Assembly: GCA_035515075.1 (NCBI GenBank)
Contig: DATJBZ010000010.1
Span: 1-22,892 of the forward strand
Length of the DNA stretch: 22,892 nt
DNA from: Moheibacter sp035515075
GTDB lineage: Bacteria; Bacteroidota; Bacteroidia; Flavobacteriales; Weeksellaceae
Direction: 5' to 3'
Shown piece after piece: positions 7,321 to 15,653 of the stretch; position 1 is the stretch's first letter; each line of letters starts with the position of its first letter. The notes beneath the pieces are model-generated. The model was not told the DNA's origin and did no database searches. It saw only the letters and a list, made by a program, of their open reading frames with translations. A program made the translations under genes and the position numbers.

Positions 7321-8349
7321 ATGGCAAAGCTTTATCTTCGCGAGATGGTTTTTGTAACAGGAGCAACTGGTTTGGTCGGCAGCTATTTATTGGTCGAATT
7401 GTCCCGAAGAGGAGAAAAGATTCGTGCCATGAAAAGAAAGCATTCTTCGGTGGAAAGCGTCAAGGAATTGTTCCAAGAGTTTGACATGAGCGATGCCTTT
7501 GAACAAATCGAATGGATGGACGCAGATTTATTGGATGTGACGATTTGGCCCGAATTGTTGAAAGAAGTGAAAACCATTTACCACGCTGCTGCAGCAGTCA
7601 GTTTTGATAAAAAATCGAAAAATCAATTGCACGAAGTCAATGTTATTGGAACCAAAAATTTGGTCAATGCGGCGATTGCTGAAAACATACCCGAGTTGGT
7701 GTTTTTTGGATCCATTGCGACTTTGGACCGAGGGCCCAATGAAGCAGTCATTGATGAGAAATCCAATTGGAATCCAGAAATCAAGCATTCGCCTTATGCG
7801 ATTTCCAAACGAAAAGCAGAAATGGAAGTTTGGCGGGGCTCACAAGAAGGTTTAAAAGTCTTGGTGGTGTATCCTTCGGTCATCATTGGCAGTTTGGATG
7901 GAAAAAGAGAAAGCGAGCGGATTTTCCGTTGGGCCAATAAGAAAAAGATGTGGGGAACTTTGGGTGAAACAGGCTACATTGATGTAAGAGATGTTGCGTT
8001 TTGCACTGCAGAATTGGTGAAGTTAGGGAAATGGTCAGAAGGCTTTTTGTTGAATGCAGCCCATCTTTCTTATTTGGAAGTTTTGCAAATTGTTCGACGA
8101 AATTGGGGTTTGTCACCAGCGAAATCATTGACCAATGGACAATTGAAGTGGATTCAAAAGTTGTCTTCCATCGGGCAATTTTTAGGCATGCCGCATTTGA
8201 GTCGAGCGAATTATGAGGCGTTGACTGGAAAAACGGTGTACACGACCGAAAAATTAGAACAATATTTGCCGCATACTTTTTATACTATAGAAGAAGCTTT
8301 GGCTTTTCATGGTGAAAGATTTCAGCAAATGAAACAAAATAACAATTAA
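7321..8349 (+). CDS. Extended short-chain dehydrogenase/epimerase (NAD-dependent)
   Basis: A Rossmann-fold oxidoreductase or epimerase of the extended SDR family. It has the cofactor glycine motif GATGLVGS (14-21), the HAAAAVSF stretch (89-96), a catalytic Ser in GSIAT (131) and the YxxxK pair Y159/K163 (YAISK). The C-terminal half is the variable substrate-binding domain; the family includes sugar-nucleotide epimerases, dihydroflavonol reductase-like and steroid or lipid reductases. The substrate cannot be read from the sequence. The ATG at 7321 is 7 nt after the previous stop. Homologues I know begin close to the first beta strand, so the ATG at 7345 (MVFVTGATG) is a strong alternative. It sits 9 nt upstream of mvaD and is probably cotranscribed. 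Confidence 0.9.
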   Translation: MAKLYLREMVFVTGATGLVGSYLLVELSRRGEKIRAMKRKHSSVESVKELFQEFDMSDAFEQIEWMDADLLDVTIWPELLKEVKTIYHAAAAVSFDKKSKNQLHEVNVIGTKNLVNAAIAENIPELVFFGSIATLDRGPNEAVIDEKSNWNPEIKHSPYAISKRKAEMEVWRGSQEGLKVLVVYPSVIIGSLDGKRESERIFRWANKKKMWGTLGETGYIDVRDVAFCTAELVKLGKWSEGFLLNAAHLSYLEVLQIVRRNWGLSPAKSLTNGQLKWIQKLSSIGQFLGMPHLSRANYEALTGKTVYTTEKLEQYLPHTFYTIEEALAFHGERFQQMKQNNN

Positions 8350-8358
8350 AAATATTTC

Positions 8359-9414
8359 ATGGAAAAATTCCTATCCAATCTTCAGAATGTTGAATTCAAT
8401 CAATCAGGGGATGTTTTTGCACAATGCCCTTCCAATATCGCTTTGATCAAATATTGGGGAAAAAGAGCAGTGCAAATTCCGATGAATCCTTCTTTGAGTT
8501 TTACTTTGAACGAAAGCAATACGCAAACCACCTTAAAATATCAACCGAAAAGTTCCAATGAATTTGACGTGAAAGTGTATTTGGAGGAGGAGTTGAAGGC
8601 GGATTTTGTCGGGAAAATCTTGAAATTCTTTGAACGAATTGAAACTTACGTTCCTTTTCTTCGGTCATTTTCATTTGAAATTCATACCAAAAATACTTTT
8701 CCGCACAGCAGTGGGATTGCTTCTTCAGCATCTGGATTGGGCGCATTGTCTTTGTGTTTGGTTGAATTGGAAAAGAAATTAGGTGGAAATCTAAACCAAG
8801 AAACACAATTGGAAAAAGCTTCTTTTTTGGCAAGATTGGGATCGGGGAGTGCGGCACGTTCAGTGTATCCTGGCATTACCGTTTGGGGAGAAACACCTTT
8901 GATCAAAGGAAGTTCAGATTTGTATGCCGTTCCTTATACGATGGAAGTTCATCCGGTTTTCAAAGGATTTCGCGATACGATTTTATTGATTGATGAAGGA
9001 GAGAAAAAAGTTTCAAGTACGGTGGGACACGATTTAATGAACAACCACGCGTATGCAAATCAGCGTTTTCATTCGGCAGAAGATAACTTGAAAAAGATCA
9101 TACAAGCTCTGGGAGAAGGAGATTTGGTCAAATTTGGTGAAATTGTGGAGCATGAAGCGCTAAGTTTGCATGCGATGATGATGACTTCTGTGCCGTATTT
9201 TATTTTGATGAAACCCAATACATTACAAGTCATTGAGAGAATATGGGCGTTTCGACAAGAAACAAATCTGCCACTGTACTTTACCTTGGATGCAGGAGCA
9301 AACGTTCATTTATTGTATCCACAGAAAGATAAAGCAGATATTGAAAGTTTTATTCACCAAAAACTTCAGCCCTTTTGTCAAGCGCAAAAAATTATCAAGG
9401 ATTTTACGATTTAA
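8359..9414 (+). CDS. mvaD: Diphosphomevalonate decarboxylase
   Basis: Catalyses the ATP-dependent decarboxylation of mevalonate 5-diphosphate to isopentenyl diphosphate, the last step of the mevalonate pathway. A GHMP-kinase fold is evident. The family signature NIALIKYWGKR is at 26-36, the phosphate-binding loop SSGIASSASG at 117-126, the conserved Arg in GSGSAARS at 167, and the catalytic Asp in TLDAGANVH at 311. At 351 aa it is slightly longer than typical bacterial enzymes because of an insertion-like N-terminal lead. Its presence indicates isoprenoid synthesis by mevalonate, as in Flavobacteriia. The other pathway genes are not in the window. It follows the SDR gene by 9 nt. Confidence 0.96.
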   Translation: MEKFLSNLQNVEFNQSGDVFAQCPSNIALIKYWGKRAVQIPMNPSLSFTLNESNTQTTLKYQPKSSNEFDVKVYLEEELKADFVGKILKFFERIETYVPFLRSFSFEIHTKNTFPHSSGIASSASGLGALSLCLVELEKKLGGNLNQETQLEKASFLARLGSGSAARSVYPGITVWGETPLIKGSSDLYAVPYTMEVHPVFKGFRDTILLIDEGEKKVSSTVGHDLMNNHAYANQRFHSAEDNLKKIIQALGEGDLVKFGEIVEHEALSLHAMMMTSVPYFILMKPNTLQVIERIWAFRQETNLPLYFTLDAGANVHLLYPQKDKADIESFIHQKLQPFCQAQKIIKDFTI

Positions 9415-9437
9415 CTTTTTTATTTCAAAGTTTTCTA

Positions 9438-9445
9438 TATCTTTG
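9438..9445 (+). promoter_or_regulatory. -7 promoter box TATCTTTG for the T9SS cargo gene
   Basis: Exact TAnnTTTG match 35 bases before the ATG. An A-rich stretch (ACAAAAAGAAACAAAA) directly precedes the start. Such A-rich leaders replace Shine-Dalgarno sequences in highly expressed Bacteroidota genes. Confidence 0.65.
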
Positions 9446-9480
9446 GATTTCGATTAATTAATTAACAAAAAGAAACAAAA

Positions 9481-10362
9481 ATGAAAAAAATCTTTACACT
9501 TTTTTCGGCAGCGTTTATGCTTGCTGGTTTGAATGCACAAACGACTCAGACACTTGAGCAGTTTTCGAACGGACATATTCAAAATGACTCAACTCCTTTG
9601 TGTCAATCAGACATTGTTGGAGAAGGTACTGTTAACCATAATTCAAGATTGTATGATATCGCTGATTTTGGTATTACTTCGAACTTCACTCCAACAAGAG
9701 TTGATTTTGCAGGAGGATTCAATGCTCCTAACGGAATGACTGTTTGGGTTGAATTAGCAAAAGTTAATGGTGACTATACGTCAGAAAATAACATTGAGGT
9801 TGATTATGAAGTAGGGGGTTCAATGAATTCAAATTCTCAATCACCACAAGATAATTGGTACACTATAGATGTAGAAAATGCTCAAACATATCTACCAGGT
9901 GAGAAGTTTGCAGTTGCAGTTGTTTATGAATTTGTAAACGGTGGTAATAGACTTTGGTTGGGGAACAATGATACCGCACAAAACCCTGAAACAAGCCCTT
10001 CTTATATCGGATTCCCAGGTTCTGAGTGTGTAGGTAATGACCCAACTCCAGTAGCTGATTTAGGATTCCCAGTTTCATGGTTGATTTCTGTAACAGGTGA
10101 AGTTGAAGGATTAGGTTTGGTAGATTTATCAGGTCGTGCATTGTCAGTTTATCCTAACCCTGCAACAGATGTTATCAATGTAGAATTGGGTGCTAACAAA
10201 TCAGTTCAAAGTATCGAAATCGTTAACTTGGCAGGACAATCAGTTCAAAATGCTAAATCAGCAGGTTCTTTGAACATCAGTTCTTTGGCTCCAGGTGTTT
10301 ACGTTTTGAGAGTAAAAGACAATGACAATGTAACACACATGTCAAGAATCGTTAAAAAATAA
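9481..10362 (+). CDS. Secreted protein with T9SS type A sorting domain
   Basis: Exported in two steps: Sec across the inner membrane, then type IX secretion across the outer membrane. A classic signal peptide MKKIFTLFSAAFMLAGLNAQ (1-20) is present. The C-terminal 72 residues are a T9SS type A domain, with SVYPNPATDVINVEL, then NLAGQSV, SLAPGVYVLRV and a basic end RIVKK. The central 200 residues are rich in Asn, Gly and Thr and form a probable beta-sandwich. They contain two cysteines (in PLCQSD and SECVGN) that could form a disulfide. No enzyme motif is seen, so adhesion, matrix or substrate binding are all possible. It has its own promoter and terminator. The A-rich leader and its regular codon choice suggest strong expression. 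Confidence 0.92.
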   Translation: MKKIFTLFSAAFMLAGLNAQTTQTLEQFSNGHIQNDSTPLCQSDIVGEGTVNHNSRLYDIADFGITSNFTPTRVDFAGGFNAPNGMTVWVELAKVNGDYTSENNIEVDYEVGGSMNSNSQSPQDNWYTIDVENAQTYLPGEKFAVAVVYEFVNGGNRLWLGNNDTAQNPETSPSYIGFPGSECVGNDPTPVADLGFPVSWLISVTGEVEGLGLVDLSGRALSVYPNPATDVINVELGANKSVQSIEIVNLAGQSVQNAKSAGSLNISSLAPGVYVLRVKDNDNVTHMSRIVKK

Positions 10363-10388
10363 TTGAATCTCATTCAATTATTCAATAT

Positions 10389-10416
10389 AAAGCCACTCGA
10401 AAGAGTGGCTTTTTTT
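10389..10416 (+). terminator. Intrinsic terminator with GAAA tetraloop
   Basis: AAAGCCACTC (10389-10398) pairs with GAGTGGCTTT (10403-10412) closing a GAAA loop. T residues continue to 10416. Confidence 0.94.
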
Positions 10417-10575
10417 ATGTTCTATCTGCAGTGGTTTGAGATGATTTCTTACTTTGGAAAGAAGCCGTTGAACTCTCTTGAAGTCAATTGAATTCTCATG
10501 TTTGGGCGAGAAATTGATGCCAAATCGTCTATTCTGAGAGAATGTGTTGACATGTTTAAAGAAGGAAGAGAAAGC

Positions 10576-11514
10576 TTAAATAAGCTTCTTATCCTTTCTG
10601 TATTTGATGTAATGAATTGCAGCGTTCAATTCAAAACCAATCATGATCAACAATACATTGATGTAAATGAAAGCCATCATGATCATCACCAAACCGACCG
10701 AACCGTACAGTAAATCGTAATAGTTGAAGCGTTTGATGTAATATTGGAAACCAATCAAGGTAATGAAAAACAATACCGTTGCGATGATCGCGCCTGGAGC
10801 AACGCTTCTAACCCGTTGTTTGATGTTGGTGCCATAATAATACAACATCACCAAGGTAGTGAAATAAAACAAAGAAGCCGAGGCAAAATTCAAGACATGG
10901 ATCATCGTAGGAACCTCCAATAGCGCACCGTATTCCTCAATGTACCGCCAAATGAAATTGGTGTAATAGGTCAAAATCAATTGCGCAATGATGAAAACAA
11001 CGAAAAACAAAGTCAAAATAACAGAAATCAATCGGTTCTGAATCCCTTTTCTTTGTTGTGCATAACCATGCAATGAAGCATTGAAGCCATTGATCATCAC
11101 CGTAATGCCATTGGAAGACAACAAAATGGTCAAAACAATGAACAACCAACCCAAGCTTTTGCTTCCTTTGCCATCTGCCGTTTGAGAAATGTAGGTTACT
11201 ACTTCATTGGTGATTCTTTCAGGTAAAATTCTGGGAATGAATTCTGAAAACAACAAATTGCTGATTTCATCGTACAAAGGTGCATAAGGTAAAACGCTAA
11301 ACAAAAACAATAAGAACGGGAACAAGCTAAAGAAAAATGCCCAAGCCACTGCACCAACCCTTAGGCCAAAAGTTCGGTTGGAAATGCCTTTCATCAAAAT
11401 GCCCAACAAAGAATACAATGAAATTCCTCCCAGAGTGGAAAATTTGATTTTCTTGCCTAATTTTTTTAGAAAATTTGGCTTTGAAATCTTTTTCAATTTC
11501 GTCCGTTTCGTCAT
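10576..11514 (-). CDS. YihY/BrkB family inner-membrane protein
   Basis: A polytopic protein of the YihY/virulence factor BrkB family (once wrongly called RNase BN). Its transport function is not settled. A basic cytoplasmic N-terminus is followed by about six hydrophobic segments. Recognisable family features are GAVAWAFFFSLFPFLLFLFSVLP in the first helix region, LLSSNGITVMINGFN in the middle, and RSVAPGAIIATVLFF near the fifth helix. I start at the ATG at 11514 (MTKRTKL), giving 312 aa; the frame can be extended to a TTG at 11529. It is divergent from rlmH with only 27 bp between the starts, and the rlmH -7 box overlaps its start codon, so the two genes may interfere in transcription. Confidence 0.9.
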   Translation of the reverse strand: MTKRTKLKKISKPNFLKKLGKKIKFSTLGGISLYSLLGILMKGISNRTFGLRVGAVAWAFFFSLFPFLLFLFSVLPYAPLYDEISNLLFSEFIPRILPERITNEVVTYISQTADGKGSKSLGWLFIVLTILLSSNGITVMINGFNASLHGYAQQRKGIQNRLISVILTLFFVVFIIAQLILTYYTNFIWRYIEEYGALLEVPTMIHVLNFASASLFYFTTLVMLYYYGTNIKQRVRSVAPGAIIATVLFFITLIGFQYYIKRFNYYDLLYGSVGLVMIMMAFIYINVLLIMIGFELNAAIHYIKYRKDKKLI

Positions 11515-11521
11515 ACTTTTG
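11514..11521 (+). promoter_or_regulatory. -7 promoter box TACTTTTG for rlmH
   Basis: Exact TAnnTTTG match 20 bases before the rlmH ATG. It overlaps the ATG of the divergent BrkB-family gene by one base. Confidence 0.55.
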
Positions 11522-11541
11522 TCATTCAATTTCTATTAACT

Positions 11542-12015
11542 ATGAATGTGATCCTGCTTTGTATTGGTAAAACCGATGAAAAATCAATGGAAGAAATGAT
11601 CGTAAAATACGAAAAACGGCTGCCAAAACATTGGAATTATCAACGCATTGAAATTCCTGACCCCAAAAATCGGAAAAACCTTTCGGAATCACAACAAAAA
11701 ACCAAAGAAGCTGAAAGTATCCTCTCCAAAATCGATTCAGGTGATTGGGTGATTTTATTGGACGAAAGAGGAAAACAATGGACTTCTGTTCACTTTGCCA
11801 ACGAATTGCAGCAGTTCATGAACCAGTCGATCAAACAATTGGTCTTTGTCATCGGCGGTCCTTACGGTTTTGCAGACGAAGTGTATGCCAGGGCCAACCA
11901 GAAAATGTCTTTGTCTTCGATGACTTTTACCCACCAAATGGTGCGTTTGTTTTTGACCGAACAATTGTACCGCGCTTTTGCTATCTTGCAAGGAAATCCT
12001 TACCACCATGAATGA
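11542..12015 (+). CDS. rlmH: 23S rRNA pseudouridine-1915 N3-methyltransferase RlmH
   Basis: A SPOUT-class methyltransferase that methylates pseudouridine 1915 in helix 69 of 23S rRNA on the 70S ribosome, using S-adenosylmethionine. It has LDERG (73-77), the SAM-binding trefoil-knot loop IGGPYG (104-109), the long conserved stretch SSMTFTHQMVRLFLTEQLYR (125-144), and the invariant C-terminal PYHHE. At 157 aa it is full length. It heads a tight operon: its last codons overlap the next start in ATGAATGA. Confidence 0.97.
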   Translation: MNVILLCIGKTDEKSMEEMIVKYEKRLPKHWNYQRIEIPDPKNRKNLSESQQKTKEAESILSKIDSGDWVILLDERGKQWTSVHFANELQQFMNQSIKQLVFVIGGPYGFADEVYARANQKMSLSSMTFTHQMVRLFLTEQLYRAFAILQGNPYHHE

Positions 12016-12838
12016 AATCAATAAAGCCAAACCAATTTCCTTGTTTCAAATGAATTGGCAACAAGCTTTGACTGCGACTTTTGTGGTCATATTTTGTTGG
12101 CAATTTTGGGGCATGTTGTTGGTTTATCCTGCGCAATATATTCCAGGATCTTACAACTTTCTCCTACCAGTGTCATTTTTGTTGGGCGGCGTTTCAGCGA
12201 TTTTTATTTTGATGAAAACCATGAAGTTGCTTTGGAAAGACCTTAGAAACCATTTGGAAAACCCGACGAGTTTCGCTTTGTTGTTTCTCAGCATTTTGTT
12301 GTATTTGTTCTTGTTGCCTTTTGCAGAATACCTCACTGAAATCGTGCCTACACAAGGCATTCCATGGTTGGAAAATTGGTATCAGATCATGTCAGAGACT
12401 TTTCAAAAAGTATTTGATTATCCAATTGCGAGTTTTTTGACCATTTGTATTCTGGCGCCCATTCTAGAGGAAATTCTTTTTCGAGGCATTATTTTGAGAG
12501 GAATGTTGCAAAAAGGACTTTCGCCGATTTTCGCTATTTTTTTTAGTTCAATCTTGTTTGGATTGGCACATTTGAATCCTTGGCAATTTTTGGGCGCAGG
12601 ATTTTTAGGAGGCATCATCGGATTTGTCTATTACCGAACGAAATCGCTTTGGTTGGCGATTTTTTTACACGCCTTGAACAACATGATTTCATTTTATTAT
12701 ATGATGAAATACGAGTCCCTCGAAAAAAATGTCAGCAATTTGGACCATACAACTTCGATCATACTATTGTTCATGGCTGGATTAATTTGTGGCTGGACGA
12801 TGTATAAATTAACCCAAAACAAACAACAATGGAATTAA
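12008..12838 (+). CDS. CPBP family intramembrane glutamic endopeptidase
   Basis: A membrane protease of the CPBP (CAAX protease and bacteriocin-processing, Abi/Rce1-like) family. It has about eight hydrophobic segments. The catalytic motifs are EEILFRG (E154, E155, R159), LAHLN with H188, and FLHALNN with H221 and N224, all in the expected order and spacing. Substrates of bacterial members are mostly unknown; some confer self-immunity to bacteriocins or process anti-sigma factors. I place the start at the ATG at 12008, which overlaps the rlmH stop by 8 nt (ATGAATGA). A longer frame from 11978 would lie deep inside rlmH. The end overlaps rdgB by 10 nt, so the genes are translationally coupled. 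Confidence 0.93.
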   Translation: MNEINKAKPISLFQMNWQQALTATFVVIFCWQFWGMLLVYPAQYIPGSYNFLLPVSFLLGGVSAIFILMKTMKLLWKDLRNHLENPTSFALLFLSILLYLFLLPFAEYLTEIVPTQGIPWLENWYQIMSETFQKVFDYPIASFLTICILAPILEEILFRGIILRGMLQKGLSPIFAIFFSSILFGLAHLNPWQFLGAGFLGGIIGFVYYRTKSLWLAIFLHALNNMISFYYMMKYESLEKNVSNLDHTTSIILLFMAGLICGWTMYKLTQNKQQWN

Positions 12839-13410
12839 TTTTCGCTTCACACAATGAAAATAAAGTCAGTGAAATCAGAGCGGTTTTGCCCGAATTCATT
12901 CAATTGCTTTCGTTGAATGACATCAATTTTTATGAGGAAATTGAAGAGACAGGAAAAACTTTGGAAGAAAATGCACAGATCAAAGCGGAAACCATCTACC
13001 AAAAGTTTCAAAAAAATGTTTTTGCAGACGATACGGGATTGTTCGTAACAGCTTTGAATGGCGCACCTGGCGTATATTCTGCACGGTATGCTGGCACAGG
13101 AAATTCAGCAGACAACATTCAGAAATTATTGAAAGAACTGGACAAAGTAGATGATCGTTCGGCCTATTTCAAAACCCAGATTTGTTTGATTTGGCAAAAT
13201 GAAATGCATTTTTTGGATGGGGAAATTCATGGCCAAATTTTAACAGCTGAAAAAGGAAACCATGGATTTGGTTATGATCCGATTTTTCAGCCCAATGATT
13301 ACCAAGAGAGTTTTGCCGAAATGGATTTGGCGCAAAAAAATGAAATCAGTCACCGTGCTTTGGCCGTTAAAAAATTGGTTAACTTTATGGATTCAAACAA
13401 AACATCTTAA
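12829..13410 (+). CDS. rdgB: XTP/dITP diphosphatase RdgB (Ham1)
   Basis: Hydrolyses non-canonical purine triphosphates (XTP, dITP) to monophosphates and keeps them out of DNA and RNA. It has the nucleotide-binding SHNENK (7-12), the catalytic FADDTGL (65-71), GVYSARYAG (81-89), HGFGYDPIF and the C-terminal SHRALAVKKL, all diagnostic. At 193 aa it has the normal length. Its ATG lies inside the end of the CPBP gene (10-nt overlap). Confidence 0.97.
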   Translation: MELIFASHNENKVSEIRAVLPEFIQLLSLNDINFYEEIEETGKTLEENAQIKAETIYQKFQKNVFADDTGLFVTALNGAPGVYSARYAGTGNSADNIQKLLKELDKVDDRSAYFKTQICLIWQNEMHFLDGEIHGQILTAEKGNHGFGYDPIFQPNDYQESFAEMDLAQKNEISHRALAVKKLVNFMDSNKTS

Positions 13411-13422
13411 AAAACGCCCACA

Positions 13423-14346
13423 TTGTCTTTGAAACTTACGATTCTTGGTTTTAATTCTGCTGTGCCCAAACAAAATTCAGCACCCACGGCACAATTGTTA
13501 GAAATGGCCAACCGTCATTTTTTAATCGATTGTGGCGAAGGTACCCAAGTGCAATTGCGCAATGCCAAAGCCAAGTTTTCTCGGATCAACCACATTTTTA
13601 TTTCACATTTGCATGGCGACCATGTCTTTGGTTTGGTGGGCTTGATCAGTACTTTTCAATTGTTGGGTAGGGAAACGCCTTTGTATATTTTTGGGCCAAA
13701 AGGCATTCAGGATTTCATCATGAATCAATTGAAACATACCGAATCGCATTGTGGTTTTCAGTTGGTTTTTACAGAATTGAGTCAAAAATTGAGTGAAAAG
13801 ATTTTTGAAGATGACAAAGTCGAAGTGCATACCATTCCACTCAAACACCGCATTTATACCAATGGTTATTTGTTCAAAGAAAAACCGAAACCAAGAAAAT
13901 TGAACTTGGCAGCAGTGCAAAAAATCCCTGAAATTGAAACTTGCGATTATGCCAATTTGAAACAAGGACGGGATTTTGAATTGGCCGATGGGAAAATAAT
14001 TCCCAATGCACACTTGACGGTTGATCCACCAGCGAGTTTGAGTTATGCTTTTTGTTCGGATACACGTTTCAAACCGGACATTGTGCCTTTGATTGAAAAA
14101 GTTGACTTGTTGTACCACGAAGCCACTTTTTTACATGAATTGAAAGATTTGGCGAAAAAAACAGGTCATTCAACGGCTTTGGAAGCAGCACAAATCGCCC
14201 AAATGGCCGAAGTCAAACAACTTATTTTGGGCCATTTTTCCAACCGTTACCACGATTACAATGAATTGTTGGAAGAAGCCAAAACAGTTTTTGAACACAC
14301 GTTTATTCCCAAGCAATTGCAAGTTTTTGAGGTTTTTTCTGAATGA
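13423..14346 (+). CDS. rnz: Ribonuclease Z
   Basis: A metallo-beta-lactamase-fold endonuclease that matures the 3' end of tRNA precursors. The zinc ligands are visible: H62, H64, D66 and H67 in HLHGDH, then H142 (LKHRIYT), D213 (CSDTRF) and H271 (GHFSNRY). H249 lies in the GHST motif. The N-terminal LTILGFNSAVP and the flexible-arm region near residues 153-170 (KPKPRKLN) fit the short RNase Z form, and 307 aa is typical. The start is a TTG at 13423 (MSLKLTILGF), since no ATG lies upstream in frame near the first beta strand. It is 12 nt after rdgB and is the last gene of the rlmH operon. Confidence 0.96.
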   Translation: MSLKLTILGFNSAVPKQNSAPTAQLLEMANRHFLIDCGEGTQVQLRNAKAKFSRINHIFISHLHGDHVFGLVGLISTFQLLGRETPLYIFGPKGIQDFIMNQLKHTESHCGFQLVFTELSQKLSEKIFEDDKVEVHTIPLKHRIYTNGYLFKEKPKPRKLNLAAVQKIPEIETCDYANLKQGRDFELADGKIIPNAHLTVDPPASLSYAFCSDTRFKPDIVPLIEKVDLLYHEATFLHELKDLAKKTGHSTALEAAQIAQMAEVKQLILGHFSNRYHDYNELLEEAKTVFEHTFIPKQLQVFEVFSE

Positions 14347-14420
14347 TCTTTGGAAAACTAGAGCTTGACTTTCTATTCGAAATAAATTGCATAAATTGGG
14401 GTTCAAACTAAAACATGCTT

Positions 14421-15578
14421 ATGAAAAATTTAGTCTATTGGATGGTCGCGACTTTCCTCCTTTATTCTTGTGATAAAACCACTGAAAATACAGTAGATAA
14501 TCCTATCAATAACGATGAAATTTCGGTTGAAACTACAGCAGATGATGTGGCGGGATTCGATTGGTTGACTTTGATTTTTGAATGTGAAGACCCAACCCAA
14601 TTTTGTTTTCCGAACGAATACGAAGTGTGTACCGAGCGGTTCATGGAGTTTTTGATCGAAGGCAATCAAATCTATGGAGCTTCCCCTTTGTCAGAAAAAG
14701 AAAAAGTAACTGCCAAGCAGCTTTACCAAAAAAAGTGGAATGGAATTTATCCCTTACAAACTGAAGAAGTTTGGCCTTTTGGTCGTGGAAATGGTGACGT
14801 GACGCATTTGAACAATGTTGTGATTGAAAAACTTGGTGGTTTGACTTACTCAGTATTCGTAACTTATGAACCAGGCTATGCTACCCAAAATACCGTCAAA
14901 TTGGTGCCGAACGGCGATGCGTTTTTGATTGATTTCATTGAAACCCATGATGAGAAGAACAATGCATCCCAAAATTCTGAACAAGCAACGCACGAATTCA
15001 CCCAAAAATGGACTTGGGCTTATCATAACAATCTCATTGAGGAAGGAGAATATGGTCGAAATGGTGAATTTTCAGTTTATTATAATGAAAGCAACCGAAA
15101 TTGGCTGTTCACCAAGGAAGCCTATGGGCAAACTGGCGATATGGTGAATTGGGTAATTGGCCAGGCAGATGGCAATTATCTGTTTTCTTACATGGGCGAA
15201 TTTCCAGGCGAAGCAGCGTCTATTGAACGTTTGTACGAATCCACCGAAAATCCATTTGCATTGAAGGATCTTTACAAGGATTTGAATCAAACCAAAAGTT
15301 TTGACATCCAAGGGAAAGTCTATACTGGACAACTGTACGAAACGGTGTATGAAAAGAATACTTTGGACCATGGACGGCTTTATTTGACCAAAACCCCCAC
15401 CGATTTTACCGCTTTGTATTTCTTTAATTCCGTCAATTCAGAAACCAAAATCCCGTATCAGTTTGGTCATATGCCCAGCAACTATCTGATTTTGGAAGAG
15501 CGCGCTGTGGTGATGGGCGAGAAGGTGGAACTTCAATTTCTAGGAGTGTCCAAAGTGAAGAAGACGGTTACCTTCTAA
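14421..15578 (+). CDS. Putative lipoprotein of unknown function
   Basis: I do not recognise this 385-aa protein. It begins with a short signal peptide ending in a lipobox-like LLYSC, so cleavage before Cys17 and lipid attachment are likely. The next residues (DKTTENTVDN) lack a basic cluster. The mature protein is rich in Trp, Tyr, Asn and acidic residues and looks beta-rich (for example YSVFVTYEPGY and FSVYYNES). Three early cysteines (in FECED, QFCFP and EVCTE) may form disulfides. I start at the ATG at 14421; an ATG two codons upstream (14415) is possible. No partner gene is evident: rnz ends 74 bp upstream and the acetyltransferase has its own promoter. Confidence 0.75.
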   Translation: MKNLVYWMVATFLLYSCDKTTENTVDNPINNDEISVETTADDVAGFDWLTLIFECEDPTQFCFPNEYEVCTERFMEFLIEGNQIYGASPLSEKEKVTAKQLYQKKWNGIYPLQTEEVWPFGRGNGDVTHLNNVVIEKLGGLTYSVFVTYEPGYATQNTVKLVPNGDAFLIDFIETHDEKNNASQNSEQATHEFTQKWTWAYHNNLIEEGEYGRNGEFSVYYNESNRNWLFTKEAYGQTGDMVNWVIGQADGNYLFSYMGEFPGEAASIERLYESTENPFALKDLYKDLNQTKSFDIQGKVYTGQLYETVYEKNTLDHGRLYLTKTPTDFTALYFFNSVNSETKIPYQFGHMPSNYLILEERAVVMGEKVELQFLGVSKVKKTVTF

Positions 15579-15627
15579 TTTTCACTGCATTTTGCTGTAG
15601 AAACGAGTTTTCATTTGTCGGTTGTTT

Positions 15628-15635
15628 TATCTTTG
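15628..15635 (+). promoter_or_regulatory. -7 promoter box TATCTTTG for the acetyltransferase
   Basis: Exact TAnnTTTG match 18 bases before the ATG at 15654, giving a leader of about 13 nt. It argues against a longer N-terminus starting at 15615, because the box would lie inside that frame. Confidence 0.6.
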
Positions 15636-15653
15636 CAAAAAAAACAGGAAACG

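Noticed and set aside
10563..10592. Inverted repeat AAGCTTA-AA-TAAGCTT at the end of the BrkB gene
   Set aside because: The loop is only 2 nt and no T-run follows in the minus direction, so it is not a credible terminator.
10498..10713. A 71-codon + strand frame after the T9SS terminator
   Set aside because: It overlaps the 3' end of the BrkB-family gene antisense for most of its length, has no promoter or similarity, and its histidine-rich end mirrors the opposite gene.
11978..12007. Longer N-terminus for the CPBP protease
   Set aside because: It would read through the conserved end of rlmH; the ATG at 12008 in ATGAATGA is the usual overlap type.
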